A stretch of DNA of 50,892 bases from contig DATAEK010000115.1 in assembly GCA_036258055.1 (NCBI GenBank), positions 1 to 50,892 of the forward strand. Reading direction: 5' to 3'. Within the stretch, counting starts at the first letter, position 1; each line of letters opens with the position of its first letter. This DNA is from DATAEK01 sp036258055 (GTDB taxonomy: Bacteria > Acidobacteriota > Vicinamibacteria > Vicinamibacterales > 2-12-FULL-66-21). The notes beneath the pieces are model-generated. The model had not been told where the DNA came from. It was given only the letters and a program-made list of their open reading frames with translations, and did no database searches. The position numbers and the translations under genes are program-made. Of this stretch, positions 50,101 through 50,892 are shown in pieces.

Positions 50101-50536
50101 CAATTCGGCGCTCGATTGCCAGGGATGTGGCAACGGAACGTTTGTCACCATCAACACCAACGGCGATCCGAAACCAGTGGGCAGCGTAGGGTCGAGCACC
50201 GAGCCGTACTATCCGGTCGAGATGTTCTCGCAGCCGTCTGGCGCGAACGTTGCGGGGTTCGGCAACAGCGGCCGCAACCGCTTCCGCCGGCCGCCCGTCT
50301 GGAACGCTGATTTCTCGCTGTTCAAAGCGTTCCCCTTCCGTGGCATCCGGCCCGAGTTCCGGCTGGAGGTCGCCAACGTCTTCAATCACCCCAACTGGGG
50401 CGCGCCGGTGACAACGTTCACGGCGAACAACTTCATGCGCTTCACGCCCAGTTCGTACGATCCTGGCGACGGCACGGGCACCACGAACACGCCGGGGCCC
50501 CGTCGCGTGCAGCTTGGGTTCAGAGTGCAGTTCTGA
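47135..50536 (+). CDS. Oar-like TonB-dependent outer-membrane receptor with N-terminal carboxypeptidase-regulatory-like domain
   Basis: The 1133-residue protein starts at GTG 47135 after aaggagg. A signal peptide ends near LAYAQS. A CarboxypepD_reg domain (about 37-125) has GTVTDAQGSPTPGVVLTAAN and FRNLLPGTYDVTATLTGFRV. The plug follows, with RVEVVSETTLLQTDKADLNT, LPLNQYRNYQALINLVPGAT and GGAAATVITKSGTNDLHGSA. A long barrel runs to the end, with NRLFFFGSWEKFRDRRG and FTISAGLRMEYYPL, and closes at RVQLGFRVQF with the terminal Phe needed for insertion. Oar-type receptors are numerous in Acidobacteriota and are linked to uptake of polymers or to outer-membrane protein processing; the ligand is unknown. 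No SusD-like partner is present. Confidence 0.95.
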   Translation: MSERCRYACRVVHLTFGALAVIGFLSATPLAYAQSLYGSIVGTVTDAQGSPTPGVVLTAANTGTGFKTEVTTDADGAYVFRNLLPGTYDVTATLTGFRVHEEKAITVNAGNPVRINVTLQVGTVSERVEVVSETTLLQTDKADLNTVLTSKEITNLPLNQYRNYQALINLVPGATPAQFQNAEIDTPGRSLRTWVNGTQPNSNATRIDGAVSVNIWLPHHVGYVQPAETIETVNISTNNFDADLGMAGGAAATVITKSGTNDLHGSAFEFYNSDGLNANTLFNNSFGIEKSPLSRNIYGGTVGGPILRNRLFFFGSWEKFRDRRGFTQTLAVPTAKMRSGDFSEVAAAYSGFRIYNPFTGGAGGVGRDQFGSFLIPSGMIDPIATSILRDYYPLPNTTQDLNSNQLLDDYSTSREIQVDRNNYDTKFTWQRNASHSVWGKFSVLNADVVNNFSLGFDSGSLGHTRVYVGTAGHTWTLTPSLVLDGNFGVDIQNQQVTGPDFGSNLGLELGIPGTNDPNDGRASGLPSVDITPTGQTFGQSNANTYSIGTTPNWMPLFRRERSYTFSSALTKAFATKHELRLGVDIVRHELNHRQAEFGTYGLRGGFTFSGFTTGVPGYTPLLWNNYASFLLGLANSFAKDVQTEEMTGREWQSAIYVRDRWNLTPKFTISAGLRMEYYPLMHRANHGIERLDYNTFNVLIGGLGSVPEDVGINLKTWYFAPRLGAMYRLSEKSVARAGYGRTINPLPWSRPMRGSFPYDINFNQTADQFNWVTTLSGGIPNVPIPDTSSGVVKLPQGVFMRSPNPDDVDRGIIQQWNIAYEYRLPWDISTEIAYVGTRTDGGYADLNINYGVPGGGNASRQYFAVAGTTAINDWAARTKSRYHALQVALNRPFKAGLALKGAYTLSRAKNMTRNDEDGWTDLTWNTPLMYDQNYALAGFDRTHVFQMGVIWETPFFRDSQGVLGKVLQGWQVNGVFAAFSGTPFSIAGTNSALDCQGCGNGTFVTINTNGDPKPVGSVGSSTEPYYPVEMFSQPSGANVAGFGNSGRNRFRRPPVWNADFSLFKAFPFRGIRPEFRLEVANVFNHPNWGAPVTTFTANNFMRFTPSSYDPGDGTGTTNTPGPRRVQLGFRVQF

Positions 50537-50574
50537 CCAGAGAGGAAGGGAGAAAAGCTTCACAGGGAAAGCGC

Positions 50575-50597
50575 AGAAGGGGAGAGCCTCCCCTTCT
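50575..50597 (+). terminator. Hairpin after the Oar-like receptor gene
   Basis: AGAAGGGGA (50575-50583) pairs perfectly with TCCCCTTCT (50589-50597) across a five-base loop, 38 bases after the stop codon. No T-run follows, but the strong stem and location suit transcript end formation. The stretch 50598-50817 shows no further gene that I can support. Confidence 0.6.
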
Positions 50598-50817
50598 CAC
50601 CTTCTCGTCGTGAGGTCTTTTGCGTTCTTGCCACGACGACGAGGGAACACCACGCGTCACACCCGTCATGAGTTCCTCGTCGAGTTCGAGTAGATGAAGC
50701 GACGATCCGACCGTCGCGCGCAGCACCTCCGTACATCGAACGGGCTTCGCCATCCCGGATCGACCAAGTCGAGGCCGTTACGAGACCGATTCCGAGGGCC
50801 AGCTCCCGACCTTTTAA

Positions 50818-50892
50818 TCAGACCTGGGCTCTCCCGCCGTCAACGAACAGTTCGATACCCGTGACGAAACTGGAGTCATCCGACGCGAGAAA
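50818..50892 (-). CDS. Short-chain dehydrogenase/reductase, C-terminal end only
   Basis: The minus strand reads FLASDDSSFVTGIELFVDGG RAQV before a TGA at 50818. The LASDDS-FVTG-x-L-VDGG pattern is the hallmark C-terminus of classical SDR oxidoreductases. The rest lies beyond the right edge, so substrate and activity cannot be judged. Confidence 0.85.
   Translation of the reverse strand, partial: FLASDDSSFVTGIELFVDGGRAQV

Noticed and set aside
50520..50753. 77-codon open frame on the minus strand (MAKPVRCTEVLRATVGSSLH)
   Set aside because: It overlaps the hairpin and the receptor gene end, has no ribosome site that I can see and no recognised family.

Overview
The window is GC-rich DNA, densely coded on both strands, with no rRNA, tRNA, phage or plasmid genes that I can see. 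The gene content points to the phylum Acidobacteriota, most likely a Vicinamibacteria-like soil or sediment bacterium (inference from gene families; no marker gene is present). The supporting families are two ATPase-less ADOP/MacB-type permeases, regulators that join a cytoplasmic domain to TolB-like, TPR or PD40 repeat domains, an acidobacterial-style ECF sigma factor beside a Ser/Thr kinase with a propeller tail, a BlaI/BlaR1-like pair, and an Oar-like TonB-dependent receptor with an N-terminal carboxypeptidase-regulatory-like domain.

Layout, left part (1-17.9 kb). A membrane regulator with a PD40 propeller runs off the left edge. It is followed by an orphan sugar-type substrate-binding lipoprotein, a class III transaminase and an S41 protease. 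A BlaR1-like/BlaI pair comes next, with palindromes in front of blaI. A MetX-like alpha/beta hydrolase has a 9-bp tandem repeat just ahead of its start. A minus-strand group then reads ECF sigma factor, Ser/Thr kinase, intradiol dioxygenase, WD40 protein. A small secreted protein diverges from the sigma factor, and a TonB-dependent receptor follows.

Middle (17.9-35.2 kb). A piece of aspartic protease gene abuts a truncated copy of a gene whose full-length version lies 3 kb away. Then come a winged-helix/TPR regulator, small secreted proteins, a second regulator of the left-edge type, a MOSC-ferredoxin reductase-2Fe2S fusion, ADOP permease 1, an ECF sigma factor, a CadC-like membrane regulator, a ferric-reductase-like flavocytochrome, ADOP permease 2 and a secreted metallo-beta-lactamase-fold hydrolase.

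A disturbed accessory stretch covers about 35.2-40.3 kb. It holds the 3' end (domains V and VI) of a group II intron, the last few codons of a lost gene, a CBS protein, a less GC-rich glycosyltransferase, a FitA/PIN toxin-antitoxin pair, an SDR lacking the usual catalytic tyrosine, an integrase-type transposase fragment and a frameshifted secreted-protein gene.

Right part (40.3-50.9 kb). It holds a second CBS protein, a tandem universal stress protein, a small membrane protein, a cytochrome c-Vgb-propeller fusion, phosphoenolpyruvate carboxylase, a 1133-residue Oar-like receptor and the end of an SDR gene.

The genes do not form one pathway. The recurring theme is envelope sensing and transport: six cytoplasmic or transmembrane regulators or kinases, two sigma factors, two outer-membrane receptors, two permeases without ATPases and many exported proteins. 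I did not find a clear new defence system. The most unusual items are the intron scar, the local gene-fragment duplication, the uncharacterised N-terminal domain shared by two regulators, and several fusion proteins.
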